35,646 nt of DNA, from NCBI GenBank assembly GCA_036986275.1, contig BTRG01000018.1, positions 1 to 35,646 of the forward strand, in the 5' to 3' direction. Both the position numbers and the translations under genes were made by a program. This DNA is from BTRG01 sp036986275. GTDB taxonomy: Bacteria > Pseudomonadota > Gammaproteobacteria > Acidiferrobacterales > SZUA-150. The stretch's first letter is position 1. Each line of letters starts with the position of its first letter. Under the pieces are notes generated by a model. That model was not told the DNA's origin, ran no database searches, and saw only the letters and a list, made by a program, of their open reading frames with translations. Below are positions 7,717 to 20,253 of the stretch, piece by piece.

Positions 7717-8574
7717 TCAGTTTGCCTGCAATACCAGGCTGGCAGGTAAATTCACTTCCATCGCGACCGGTAAATGGTCGGAATAAGGGAAGTTGAGCGC
7801 CTTCACATTGCTCACTTCCAGGCCGGGTGAAAGAAAAATATGATCGATATTTCTAAAGGGCCGCCAACTGGGAAAGGTATGGAGCCCATGAATCGGCTCA
7901 CGCATATCCATATTCGACATCACCCACTCCATCTCCTTGCTGTCGGAAGGAAAGTTAAAGTCACCCATAATGATGACATTTTCATGCTCTGATCGAATCT
8001 CATGCAGGGCAGCCAATTGCTGCAAACGTGCTCGCTGACTCAGTGCGAGATGGACAATAAGCAGCAATACGGTGCTGGCGCCACTCCCCAATTCAACAGC
8101 CATGGCGCCGCGCCCGGGAAACAGACCGGGCAATTTGTATTCAGTAACAGATGCCACCTTGATACGGCTCAGTACACCCAGGCTGTGCTGAGCAAACTTG
8201 CCAAGATTTCTGTTTGTCTGGTGATACCAGTGAGGGAAATGTCCCCGGGTAGCCAGATATTCGGTTTGGTTAATAAATCCGCTACGAAGACTGCCGGCAT
8301 CCACTTCCTGCAGACCGACGATATCAAACTTGCGTATATCGTGGGCAATGCCATCCAGGTTCTGCATTCGTTCGGCATGTGGCAATACATGCTTCCAACT
8401 ATGCGTGAAGTAATCACGATAGCAAGTAGTCGCTATTCCGGTCTGTATGTTATAGGTCAGTATTCGCAACGTCGTTATTGGGACCTGTGCCTGGCACTGT
8501 CCCGCCTCTTCCCGCCAATGGTTATCACTTCCTGCATCAAGCAGAGGGATAATTTTTGCCGCCGGGACACTCAT
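7717..8574 (-). CDS. Endonuclease/exonuclease/phosphatase (EEP) family hydrolase
   Basis: A 285-aa metal-dependent phosphodiesterase-type protein. The EEP motifs appear in order: LTYNIQTG (Asn), VGLQEVD (metal-binding Glu), a central VHLALSQRARLQQL segment, GDFNFPSDS (Asp and Asn), NIDHIFLS and YSDHLPV (catalytic Asp-His pair). All catalytic residues seem present. There is no clear signal peptide, so it is probably cytoplasmic. The family includes nucleases, sphingomyelinases and phosphatidylinositol phosphatases, so the substrate cannot be stated. The ATG at 8574 follows a purine-rich stretch ending TAGG. Transcription ends at the hairpin at 7651-7679. Confidence 0.88.
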   Translation of the reverse strand: MSVPAAKIIPLLDAGSDNHWREEAGQCQAQVPITTLRILTYNIQTGIATTCYRDYFTHSWKHVLPHAERMQNLDGIAHDIRKFDIVGLQEVDAGSLRSGFINQTEYLATRGHFPHWYHQTNRNLGKFAQHSLGVLSRIKVASVTEYKLPGLFPGRGAMAVELGSGASTVLLLIVHLALSQRARLQQLAALHEIRSEHENVIIMGDFNFPSDSKEMEWVMSNMDMREPIHGLHTFPSWRPFRNIDHIFLSPGLEVSNVKALNFPYSDHLPVAMEVNLPASLVLQAN

Positions 8575-8619
8575 CCTACTATCTCTCTCTTCCTATCATG
8601 GTAGTTGCGACCTTCTATT

Positions 8620-8712
8620 TCAAGCGGCCGAGCGCGAACCTGCCGGATTTATCCAACAATATCGGTACAACCGGGTGATTTCTTCAGTGATGCCAGCTTC
8701 CGCAGGATTCAT
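8620..8712 (-). CDS. Possible 30-aa small ORF upstream of the EEP gene
   Basis: A short frame from an ATG at 8712 to a TGA at 8620 reads MNPAEAGITEEITRLYRYC followed by 11 more residues. It can be extended upstream to about 45 codons without a stop, giving WGGAPAFGMNPAEAG, which has protein-like composition. No Shine-Dalgarno is visible and I recognise no family. It might be a gene remnant or chance. The rest of the 8575-8867 gap holds a short plus-strand hairpin (CATACC / GGTATG near 8739-8755) followed by a T-run, with no gene before it. Confidence 0.15.
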   Translation of the reverse strand: MNPAEAGITEEITRLYRYCWINPAGSRSAA

Positions 8713-8867
8713 GCCAAAAGCCGGTGCGCCACCCCATACCTGAAGGTATGCTTTTTATACTTAATATAATAGACGAAACTGAGATGCTCGCAAGCCAGGG
8801 CCCGAGACGACCGGATGAAAGGCCGGCTGTACAGATTTAAAAGGGGATTCCTGATTCGATAGCTTGC

Positions 8868-9842
8868 TCACATTGCGCTTAGAAATATCCAGTATTCATA
8901 AGCCAGAAATAAGCATAATAGACCCAGGCCTTCTATCCTGTTCAGCCTGCCAGAACCTTTAAACCCATAAGCCATGACAAAAAGAATAATGGTGAATAGC
9001 AGCATGACTGAATAGTCGCGGCTCAATAAACTTGCCGGTAAAGTGCTCGGTGCGATCAGACCAGGCAAGCTCATCACGGCAAGCAGGTTGTACATATTGG
9101 ATCCCAGTACATTCCCTATTGCTATATCATGTTCATTTTTTAAAGCGCTTACTATAGAAGCCGCCAACTCCGGAAGGCTGGTGCCTATTGCAACTATCGT
9201 CAGACCTATGACCAGATCACTGACACCTAAAGACTGTGCGATATTCACTGCTCCCCAAACAAGAATACGAGAGCTCACCATCAATCCAACAAGGCCAATA
9301 ACAAACCACAATATCGCTCCTGGCATTGGCAATGCTTCCGGCATTTCTGCTGCATACTCTGCCTGCATTGGATCAGATACACGGCTGCGTTTTGCAAGCC
9401 TGACCATCCAATAAAGCATACCCAGCAAGCCTGTAAACAAAATCAGGCCATCCACCCTGGACAAGTCTTTGTCCTGTATCAGTAACCAAACAACCAGCAT
9501 AATAACCAGCAGGATTGGAAACTCTCGTTTTAAGGTTTCTGACTGAACTGTAAGAGGTGTGATGAGTGCGGTTAGGCCGAGTATCAAGCCAACGTTTGTA
9601 ATATTTGACCCTATAGCATTACCGATACCCAGTGTTGGTGACCCTTGCCATGAGGCTATTGCAGAAACAAATATCTCAGGTGCCGAAGTGCCGAATCCCA
9701 CAATTGTCAAACCAATAATTAACGGTGGCACTCCTAGATTACGAGCAATCCCTGACGAACCCACAACGAAACGCTCAGCAGCCCAGATTAGCAGTATAAA
9801 GCCTATGGCAATCGCCCCGCTATATTGAAACATTGCGCTCAT
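8868..9842 (-). CDS. YrbG-type Na+/Ca2+ exchanger (CaCA family)
   Basis: A 324-aa inner-membrane antiporter with about ten hydrophobic segments. The two inverted alpha repeats of the CaCA family are clear: GFGTSAPEIFVS with GNAIGSNITNVGLILG in the first half, and AIGTSLPELAAS with GNVLGSNMYNLLAV in the second. The acidic Glu in each GTS-PE motif, the Asn in each GSN motif and the Ser/Thr residues that coordinate the cations are all conserved. A hydrophilic loop (residues about 130-165) divides the halves. It likely exchanges Ca2+ for Na+ or H+. The ATG at 9842 is chosen over a TTG two codons earlier; the ribosome site is weak for both, and an ATG at 9833 is also possible. Confidence 0.92.
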   Translation of the reverse strand: MSAMFQYSGAIAIGFILLIWAAERFVVGSSGIARNLGVPPLIIGLTIVGFGTSAPEIFVSAIASWQGSPTLGIGNAIGSNITNVGLILGLTALITPLTVQSETLKREFPILLVIMLVVWLLIQDKDLSRVDGLILFTGLLGMLYWMVRLAKRSRVSDPMQAEYAAEMPEALPMPGAILWFVIGLVGLMVSSRILVWGAVNIAQSLGVSDLVIGLTIVAIGTSLPELAASIVSALKNEHDIAIGNVLGSNMYNLLAVMSLPGLIAPSTLPASLLSRDYSVMLLFTIILFVMAYGFKGSGRLNRIEGLGLLCLFLAYEYWIFLSAM

Positions 9843-9914
9843 GGGCAAGGGAGTCTTATAAATAAAGAGTGAGAATTGTCAGGAATTATCTATTGAAGGT
9901 ATAAATAAAAGCAA

Positions 9915-10991
9915 TCAGGATTCCACTGAATGGTACACAGCTTCTATTTCAAGCAAGAGGTTAGTCCGGCAAATATCCGCCTGAAGATACATGACAGGTA
10001 CTCGTCCTTTAATGACCTCTTCCATAGTCTCTCGAATAACTTCATAGTGCTCCGGGTGACGTATATAAACTTTTAGCAAGCTCAACTCTTCCACCGTTTG
10101 TATCGGCTTGCTTTCGTTACTTGTTGCCGACTCTACAAGAACCGCGACATTGCGTAGCGTTTCTTCAAGCTGCTCTGAGACATTTTCCAAATGATGGCTC
10201 TCATGGCCTACAATACTGGCGGTACCTGAAATATAGAGGTCGATCCCTTTGGGCCATTGCTTGACCATGGCACGCGTAAAAGATGGACTACAGGGACCGT
10301 ATTGAGGAGGATAGTTGTAAGCGCTTATCTGTCTTGGATTTTCTATTTGATCCCCGGCCGAACGTGCAGCCAGACAGTACACTATCAATCCACCAGAGGG
10401 AGTGCCGAGTGCGCTGGCCGCGGGAATGTCCTGTATAAAATCCTGATTACGCCTGGAGAAAACCTCATGGCGTCCAACACAAAATTCCTTATAGCGTTCC
10501 ATTCCAGTACGCTCATCGTTTATCTTTGGAATGTAATTCCACATGCGCAACAACCTGGGAAAATCGGATTCTTCACAATAGCGAATCAAGTCGGAATATA
10601 TCTCCCTGGACAGTGTCCGCATATCCTGATCGTCTTCCACTACCGCTCCAGCAAACATCAACTCATCATTACTGCTGGAAATGATATTACCTGTCTGCTG
10701 AACGCTGACCGGAGTCGCGCTACGCCACACTTCAGCATAATGTGGTGTCCCCAGCGATTTTGCGGGTACCGTCATACATGGCGTGTCATGGAGAATGGAA
10801 ACACCCGCATCGTGATCGTATCTGACTGCCGCCAATACATAGCCCTTCACCAGCTCTGCTTCCAGTTGACTATTCTCAACGTACTGAAAAACCACGGGCA
10901 AATCGACTGACTTAACTGTTATGGACGACTGGCTGTTCATCGTGTTGTGATCGTGGACGGCTTTAGGTTTAGGGGCACTCATAGAACTCAT
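9915..10991 (-). CDS. Chorismatase of the FkbO/Hyg5/XanB2 type
   Basis: Likely hydrolyses chorismate to a hydroxybenzoate or dihydro-dihydroxybenzoate with release of pyruvate. The protein shows the pseudo-trimeric RidA-like family pattern: LLRMWNYIPKIND and YKEFCVGRHEVF in the middle, GTPSGGLIVYCLA, an arginine-containing ISAYNYPPQYGPCSPSFTRA, and the C-terminal SGTASIVGHESHH. Members of this family are often labelled pteridine-dependent deoxygenase in databases. XanB2 of Xanthomonas makes 3- and 4-hydroxybenzoate for pigment and ubiquinone; which product forms here cannot be read from motifs alone. The gene stands alone, with no pigment or polyketide genes nearby. The start could be the ATG at 10991, 10982 or even codon 21 of the long form; none has a strong ribosome site. 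Confidence 0.85.
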   Translation of the reverse strand: MSSMSAPKPKAVHDHNTMNSQSSITVKSVDLPVVFQYVENSQLEAELVKGYVLAAVRYDHDAGVSILHDTPCMTVPAKSLGTPHYAEVWRSATPVSVQQTGNIISSSNDELMFAGAVVEDDQDMRTLSREIYSDLIRYCEESDFPRLLRMWNYIPKINDERTGMERYKEFCVGRHEVFSRRNQDFIQDIPAASALGTPSGGLIVYCLAARSAGDQIENPRQISAYNYPPQYGPCSPSFTRAMVKQWPKGIDLYISGTASIVGHESHHLENVSEQLEETLRNVAVLVESATSNESKPIQTVEELSLLKVYIRHPEHYEVIRETMEEVIKGRVPVMYLQADICRTNLLLEIEAVYHSVES

Positions 10992-11261
10992 TTGCTTCAA
11001 GGACTGAAATAGCAGGGTTTATACGCAAAAGCTTAGCCCGGAAGCGGCTCAGGCCGCAAGCCAGTCCACCACCTCTGCCAAGCGTCAATTGTCGCACAGA
11101 TACCGTTCAATTGCCCACAGGCCCCCGGGTTTGATTTGCAAAAAAAACACCCATACTCTAGAAGGCACGAGGCTTTGAATTGAAACCTGACCGACGATCA
11201 GGATGAGGCAGAGACAACGTACATTTAAGCAAACACCGCCCATAAAGAATGACGTATACAT

Positions 11262-11295
11262 AAAAAAGCCCCTGCCGCTGACGCGACAAGGGCTT
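11262..11295 (-). terminator. Second rho-independent terminator beyond the 5S gene
   Basis: The minus strand forms a 13-bp stem (arms 11283-11295 and 11266-11278, with a few G-U pairs) with a 4-nt loop, then a T-run. It lies about 250 bp beyond the first terminator after 5S, so it may end a structured trailer transcript or act as back-up termination for the rrn operon before the chorismatase gene. Confidence 0.8.
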
Positions 11296-11334
11296 CGAAT
11301 AAAAGCCTGGCATGCCTCGACCCATCTGAGATTG

Positions 11335-11453
11335 CCTCGAACTTTCGGGACGAAAGTTGAGGTACCCACAATAAACCCGTCAGGGTTCTGTGGGAGTGAG
11401 GTTGCCCAGACCCGGAACGGGTGGGGTATGCATAATGAACGCTGAAAGCGTTC
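11335..11453 (-). ncRNA. Hairpin-rich trailer between the two rrn terminators (candidate structured RNA)
   Basis: Four consecutive hairpins can be drawn by eye: 11335-11362 (12 bp with one bulge, GGA loop), 11365-11394 (CCCACA/TGTGGG plus AACCC/GGGTT), 11405-11425 (ACCCG/CGGGT extended by CCC/GGG) and 11437-11453 (perfect GAACGCT/AGCGTTC with a 3-nt loop). No convincing coding frame lies between 10992 and 11591, and the longest frames there are antisense or run through the stems. Whether it is transcribed is unknown. The rest of the gap (10992-11261) shows nothing I can name. Confidence 0.3.
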
Positions 11454-11544
11454 TTTGCGAAAGTGCAATAAAGCGCGAAGCGATTCTGCATGAGTTCTAC
11501 AATAAAAACAGCAGGACACTGCCTGCCAGAACCTTGCCGCAAAC

Positions 11545-11581
11545 AAAAAGAAACCCCGTAACTCAAAGAGCTACAGGGTTT
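11545..11581 (-). terminator. Main rrn operon terminator
   Basis: Just past the 5S gene the minus strand makes a 14-bp stem (11551-11564 with 11568-11581, two G-U pairs), a 3-nt loop and then CTTTTT. This is the canonical end of the rRNA transcript. Confidence 0.9.
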
Positions 11582-11591
11582 CAGGATTAAA

Positions 11592-11709
11592 GCCTGGCAG
11601 TGTCCTACTTTCACATGGGGAGGCCCCACACTATCATCGGCGCTGAGCAGTTTCACTTCCGAGTTCGGGATGGGATCGGGTGGTACCCACTCGCTATGGC
11701 CACCAGGCA
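11592..11709 (-). rRNA. rrf: 5S ribosomal RNA
   Basis: The minus strand begins TGCCTGGTGGCCATAGCG and ends GGACACTGCCAGGC; these ends pair as helix I. The internal CCGAACTCGGAAGTGAAAC segment (positions near 11656) is diagnostic. The length of about 117 nt is normal. The ends are placed by helix pairing and may be off by one or two bases. Confidence 0.95.
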
Positions 11710-11718
11710 AACCGTTTT

Positions 11719-11749
11719 CTAGTCCCTAGCTACTAGTACCTAGTAACCA
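11719..11749. repeat. CTAG heptad repeat in the 5S-23S spacer
   Basis: CTAG occurs at 11719, 11726, 11733 and 11740, that is, four times at exact 7-bp spacing, followed by two weaker CCAG units in the same phase. The same heptad pattern recurs in the other rrn spacers. No coding or known processing role accounts for it. Confidence 0.8.
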
Positions 11750-11835
11750 GCTACCAGAGAATCTGGAAAGTAATGCAAAGGCGTGTTTGGGTAATATTGC
11801 TTTTGACCAGCGGCCCAGAATGTTTGGGTGTTATA

Positions 11836-14728
<2,893 letters not shown>

Positions 14729-14969
14729 ATATAACCCCAAACACTCTGACTCGTTCTTTTTCCCAATTGCTTCGTTGCTGCTCCTCACTCGAATGCTCAT
14801 GTACTTGATGTACACTGTGCTTCTCGTTCGTCGCGCGCCTCGCCCTTGAAAAAAATTACTTCGCCAGTGCCTTCGCTAATAAATAACTAGCATGAAGTTA
14901 TACGGCGCTGGTTTCAAAAGTACAACATACCCATCTGAACCTAAAAAAAAAACAGATTCAGACTTATTT

Positions 14970-14995
14970 GTAGATAAATTGGAGAATTTATCTAC
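14970..14995. repeat. Perfect 11-bp hairpin in the 23S leader spacer
   Basis: GTAGATAAATT and AATTTATCTAC flank a GGAG loop with no mismatch. It lies in the tRNA-Ala/23S spacer between the 23S start and boxA. The remainder of 14729-14969 contains a semi-palindromic stretch around 14800-14820 (CATGTAC...GTACAC) and A-runs but no gene. A processing or folding role is inference. Confidence 0.6.
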
Positions 14996-15016
14996 GCGCC
15001 TTACATCACTTCCCAA

Positions 15017-15030
15017 ATTGTAAAAGAACA
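15017..15030 (-). promoter_or_regulatory. boxA antitermination site before 23S
   Basis: The minus strand reads TGTTCTTTTACAAT, close to the boxA consensus TGCTCTTTAACA and nearly identical to the boxA in the 16S leader. It should load the Nus complex that prevents Rho termination in the spacer. Confidence 0.75.
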
Positions 15031-15043
15031 AATAAAACAGTTT

Positions 15044-15194
15044 CGAGTAGCTAGTTACTAGTAGCAAGGAAATTAACAATAAAACCCTCGCTACCCGCCA
15101 ATCGATACTAGTCTGTTAGTAACTAGTGGCTAGGAATCAGTTTTTGGAGATTTTATATATAAAAACCTCGCTACTCGTTCCTAGCCACTAGCAA
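15044..15194. repeat. CTAG heptad repeats in the tRNA-Ala/23S spacer
   Basis: Three phased clusters: CTAG at 15051 and 15058; at 15123 and 15130 (with a single CTAG at 15108); and at 15181 and 15188. Each pair is exactly 7 bp apart, and the flanks continue in phase as CGAG, CTCG or CCCG units. The clusters at 15121-15135 and 15176-15194 are inverted copies (ACTAGTGGCTAGGA and its complement) that could form a stem around an AT-rich loop. Confidence 0.8.
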
Positions 15195-15202
15195 CATTAA
15201 GA

Positions 15203-15278
15203 TGGTGGAGCCAGTCGGGATCGAACCGACGACCCCCTGCTTGCAAAGCAGGTGCTCTCCCAGCTGAGCTATGGCCCC
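15203..15278 (-). tRNA. tRNA-Ala (UGC anticodon)
   Basis: A 76-nt cloverleaf with acceptor GGGGCCA / TGGCTCC, anticodon loop TTTGCAA (anticodon TGC), T-loop GGTTCGATCCC and an encoded CCA at 15203-15205. It is the second of the two spacer tRNAs typical of rrn operons. Confidence 0.97.
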
Positions 15279-15283
15279 TTTTT

Positions 15284-15358
15284 AAGTAGCTAGTGGCTAG
15301 TTTCTAGTAGCGAGTAGAATCTTTTTCTAGCTACTTGGCCCTAGCAACTCGCCACTAG
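15284..15358. repeat. CTAG heptad repeats between tRNA-Ile and tRNA-Ala
   Basis: CTAG occurs at 15290, 15297 and 15304 (7-bp steps), then in a second block at 15327, 15341 and 15355 (14-bp steps, with intermediate CTTG and CTCG units in phase). The second block is roughly the inverse complement of the first, so the spacer could fold on itself. The repeats fill almost the entire gap between the two tRNAs. Confidence 0.85.
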
Positions 15359-15362
15359 ATAA

Positions 15363-15439
<77 letters not shown>

Positions 15440-15460
15440 AAGTTATGCTCATGCCTGTCA

Positions 15461-15489
15461 GGATCAAGTAATTTGTGTGAGCGCGCATG
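15461..15489 (-). repeat. 3' arm of the 16S processing stem
   Basis: This 29-nt segment is the inverse complement of 17161-17189 with 27 of 29 matches. The two arms bracket the 16S gene and would form the long duplex normally cut by RNase III during rRNA maturation. Confidence 0.85.
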
Positions 15490-15511
15490 CTTCACATCAG
15501 TCATATATAGG

Positions 15512-17064
<1,553 letters not shown>

Positions 17065-17160
17065 AATTACTGAAGTCCCCCCGAAGGGGTAAAACAAAAA
17101 CGACCAAAAACCAAAAAAATCAAGGCTTTTAGGTCTATTTCCATTGTGACCTCTGCTCGA

Positions 17161-17189
17161 CATGAGCGCCCACACAAATTACTTGATCC
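17161..17189 (-). repeat. 5' arm of the 16S processing stem
   Basis: Pairs with 15461-15489 (27 of 29 positions) to enclose the 16S RNA. It lies just downstream of boxA in the leader, the usual place for the RNase III stem. Confidence 0.85.
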
Positions 17190-17191
17190 AA

Positions 17192-17205
17192 ATTGTAAAA
17201 GAGCA
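17192..17205 (-). promoter_or_regulatory. boxA antitermination site in the 16S leader
   Basis: The minus strand reads TGCTCTTTTACAAT, matching the boxA consensus with one substitution. A GC-rich hairpin (near 17238-17260) separates it from the promoter. Confidence 0.85.
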
Positions 17206-17294
17206 CGCCGCAAGCAGAAAGGCAGCCGAGACGGCCACACCACCCTTGGGTGGGTGTCTCCTCTCAACTGCGTTCTAGTCACGACAGGCGGCGC

Positions 17295-17322
17295 ATTATA
17301 CTCAGCCTGCAGCCGTCGTCAA
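17295..17322 (-). promoter_or_regulatory. rRNA P1-type promoter
   Basis: On the minus strand TTGACG (17317-17322) and a consensus TATAAT (17295-17300) are separated by 16 bp. A GC-rich GCGCC follows the -10 box, the discriminator type linked to stringent control by ppGpp/DksA. An AT-rich stretch upstream (about 17323-17345) could serve as an UP element. The region 17346-17456 up to the kinase stop shows no further gene. Confidence 0.85.
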
Positions 17323-17456
17323 CGGTATTATTCTCCATCTTACAATCAATTTCACACGCTGCCGACACCATGGCCGGGCTTTCTTCAAATTGGGCCAACA
17401 TCAGCCGTTGCTTCACGGGAACCGTCCTACAATCAATAAAATAAATAGATTAAGGG

Positions 17457-20114
17457 CTAATGCGGTGTAGTGACAGACTCACTCTTATTCTGGTCTTCCA
17501 GAGCCAGTGGCAAATCAAAGTAAAACAGGGTCCCACCCGCCTCGGGTACCTGGTACCCAATGCGGCCACCATGACTTTCTACGATTGCCTTGGCGATACT
17601 GAGGCCGAGCCCGCTGCCACCGGTCTGACGTGAACTGGAGCTATCGGCCTGGGTAAATTTTTCGAACAACTGGGATTGAAAGGCCTCAGGAATCCCGGCC
17701 CCGTGATCCAGGACACTAAATCGCACCACCCGGTCCTTCAGTTCGGCGGTCACTTCTACTTGCCCGGATTTGGGTGAGAATTTAATGGCGTTGGATAATA
17801 AATTCGTCACCACCTGTGTCAGCCGAGTGCTATCCGCCAGTACCCATAAATTTTCCATTTCCCCGCGTAATACAATCGTCACACCATATTGCGATGCATA
17901 GGCCTGATTAACCTCAATCGCCAGCTCGATAAACGGTCCCACTGCCATACGCTGGAAGCGGAAATTCATACGACCCGTTTCCATACGCTCCATATCCAGG
18001 ATGTCATTAATCAACACTAACAGGCGCTCGGTGTTCTTATGAGCAATGGCCACCAGCTTTTCCGCCTTGGCGGGAAGATCACCCCCTACACCGCCCATTA
18101 TCAAACCCAGTGCCCCACGCACCGATGTGAGGGGAGTACGCAATTCATGACTCACGGTAGAGACAAATTCAGTCTTCAGGCGGGCCACACGTTTGCGTTC
18201 CGATATGTCTTTAATAAAAAAAATGACGCCCTTGGATTCCCCGGTAGCGTTGTACAGCATAGAGGTAAGAATATGGCCATCAAAGATTTCACCCGACTGG
18301 TGTCGCATCTCGCACTCAAGGTCATAACCGCCTTCTTTTCTTGTGGGATCGAATATTTCACTCTCAAGCCGGACATGATTATGATGATCGAAGAGAGTTG
18401 AAATATGCAGACCCAGGACCTGCTCAACCTTGTAGCCAAACAATCTTTCAGCGCCCTGATTCCAACCCAATATTTCTCCTGAAACTTCAACAGTAATGAC
18501 CGCATCATGAATCTGCTCAATAATCTGGGCCTGTTCGTTCAAAGCAGATGTCCGCTCTTTGACCAGATCTTCCAGATGGTCACGGTATTCAGCCAATTCC
18601 AATTCAGCCTGTTTACGTTCGGAAATATCGGCAATAGAGCCCACGACACGATAGGCTTTTCCAGCCTCGTCCCACAAGGCACGGCCAGTGGAACGAAACC
18701 ATTTATATTCTCCAGTAGCCGTTTTCATACGGTGTTCAAGACCGTAAGGCTCGTTCCGTTCCAGATGCGCCCGCATGGCCTGTTCTACCCTATCTGCATC
18801 TTCAGGATGAATATCATCATGAAACGCTTGTGTGCTCTTTATGGGTATATGTTCTTCATATCCAAGCATACTCATGAGACGTGGCGACGCATAAAACTCA
18901 TCATCAATAATATTCCAATCCCAGATGGCGTCGTTGGTGCCAGCTAACGCCAACTGGTATCGCTCTTCACTGACCTGCAGGGAATCTTCGGCCTGCTTAC
19001 GTTCAGTAATATCACTGCTAATAGACAGGAACCCCACCATTTTATTATTTTGTTTCATTGGAGCAATGCAATGACTCCACCAACGTGTCCGCTGCGATGA
19101 CAATACCGGCGCTTCAAAAATCAAGCTCTTTTCGGTCTTGCGAACTCGGGTCATGGCCTCGGTAATACCGGCATGGTGCTCCTTTGGAAGATACTCAAGA
19201 ACTGAATGGCCAAGCACATCTTCCAGTGTTAGGTCCGGAGCCAACTCACTGACAAACTCTATTTTGGCATCAAAATCAAACACCATAACCCGATCCGGCA
19301 TGCTGTACACAAGGGAGCGCCATCTTTCCTCGGAAGCTTTTAAGGCTTCCTGCGTTTGCACCCGACTGCTGATATCGGTACTAACTAAAACAAAACCTGT
19401 CAGCTCATCCTGCTCCAGGATAGGACCAATCTCGATAGACCACCATCTGCTATCGCCCTCGTTCTCCGTGCCAATATCGAAATGCACTGTCTCCAAATTT
19501 TCTCTGATTTCGTTCAGAGCATTGCTAAAGCTTTCCTTATGATGTTCATGCACAATACTTAATATATGGCTGCCAATTTTTACCTCTGGCTCTGCCTCCC
19601 TACCTACAAAACGGACAAAGTTCACCACTCCGGTAAGATCCAGCAACACTACATTATTGGGGAGATTTTCTACCAGTGACCGCCAAACCGCTTCTGAACG
19701 GTGCAAGGCATCATTGACACGCAGTTTTTCCAGTCTTGACCTGGCTTCCCGCAATTCACGCTCGACGGCGGGTAACAATCGGGCGAGCTTGCCCTTGATT
19801 AGATAATCATGGGCCCCGGATCGCATTGCCTCTACAGCGACCTCTTCACCAATGGTGCCAGAGACGATAATGAACGGAATATCTATATTGTATGATTTAA
19901 ATATCTTGAGCGCCGCAATACCATCGAACTGAGGCATGACATAATCAGAAATAATAATATCCCAGACCTGATCTTCCAGGGCTCCGCGCAATGCTGATTC
20001 GGTATCGACGCATATGTACTCCAGATCGTAATCACTCTTACGCAACTCACGCAGCAACAACTGCATGTCGTCTTCCGAGTCTTCTATGATTAATACACGT
20101 AGGGTCTCAGACAT
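17457..20114 (-). CDS. Receiver-PAS(4)-histidine kinase sensor protein
   Basis: The 885-aa protein starts with a receiver domain (residues 5-125, acidic pocket IIEDSEDD, phospho-acceptor D57 in IIISDYVMP, and Lys in DYLIKG). Four PAS/PAC modules follow (about 140-255, 268-385, 390-510 and 540-655), then a HisKA domain with the phospho-His in STVSHELRTPL and an HATPase_c domain (N box NLLSNAIKF, G1 DHGAGIP, G2 SGLGLSIAKAI). There is no membrane segment, so it is a soluble sensor. An N-terminal receiver on a kinase suggests it is itself a phosphorelay target, perhaps of the neighbouring kinase. No DNA-binding response regulator lies nearby. The C-terminus is about 135 bp upstream of the rrn promoter. 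Confidence 0.92.
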   Translation of the reverse strand: MSETLRVLIIEDSEDDMQLLLRELRKSDYDLEYICVDTESALRGALEDQVWDIIISDYVMPQFDGIAALKIFKSYNIDIPFIIVSGTIGEEVAVEAMRSGAHDYLIKGKLARLLPAVERELREARSRLEKLRVNDALHRSEAVWRSLVENLPNNVVLLDLTGVVNFVRFVGREAEPEVKIGSHILSIVHEHHKESFSNALNEIRENLETVHFDIGTENEGDSRWWSIEIGPILEQDELTGFVLVSTDISSRVQTQEALKASEERWRSLVYSMPDRVMVFDFDAKIEFVSELAPDLTLEDVLGHSVLEYLPKEHHAGITEAMTRVRKTEKSLIFEAPVLSSQRTRWWSHCIAPMKQNNKMVGFLSISSDITERKQAEDSLQVSEERYQLALAGTNDAIWDWNIIDDEFYASPRLMSMLGYEEHIPIKSTQAFHDDIHPEDADRVEQAMRAHLERNEPYGLEHRMKTATGEYKWFRSTGRALWDEAGKAYRVVGSIADISERKQAELELAEYRDHLEDLVKERTSALNEQAQIIEQIHDAVITVEVSGEILGWNQGAERLFGYKVEQVLGLHISTLFDHHNHVRLESEIFDPTRKEGGYDLECEMRHQSGEIFDGHILTSMLYNATGESKGVIFFIKDISERKRVARLKTEFVSTVSHELRTPLTSVRGALGLIMGGVGGDLPAKAEKLVAIAHKNTERLLVLINDILDMERMETGRMNFRFQRMAVGPFIELAIEVNQAYASQYGVTIVLRGEMENLWVLADSTRLTQVVTNLLSNAIKFSPKSGQVEVTAELKDRVVRFSVLDHGAGIPEAFQSQLFEKFTQADSSSSRQTGGSGLGLSIAKAIVESHGGRIGYQVPEAGGTLFYFDLPLALEDQNKSESVTTPH

Positions 20115-20144
20115 GGCATTGTCTTATATATGGTTAGTAAAGAG

Positions 20145-20243
20145 TTATTTAAACTTACCGGTACATAACAAATCAATAAAAACTGCTTCTGATCTTAGCC
20201 AAAATCCATTGGCTCCTTGAGACAAGCATAGCACTTCAATCAT
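20145..20243 (-). pseudogene. 32-codon remnant of a single-domain response regulator
   Basis: A short frame from an ATG at 20243, with AGGAA 8 nt upstream, lies between the two kinases. It starts MIEVL, the usual opening of Rcp1-like stand-alone receivers (MIEVLLVEDN). It continues as LSQGANGFWLRSEAVFIDLL, which resembles the C-terminal part of such proteins (LGANSF-KPV-F...L). The central receiver including the phospho-acceptor would be deleted. This reading rests on short similarity; a functional small protein is the alternative. Confidence 0.35.
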
Positions 20244-20253
20244 AACCGATTTC

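Noticed and set aside
8760..8850. GC-rich stem-loops suggestive of a riboswitch upstream of a gene
   Set aside because: The stems do not match a c-di-GMP or other riboswitch pattern I know, and on the plus strand no gene follows.
11085..11710. Two minus-strand frames of 153 and 161 codons between the chorismatase gene and 5S
   Set aside because: They run through the 5S gene, the terminator and the hairpins, and have unnatural composition rich in Cys, Phe and Arg.
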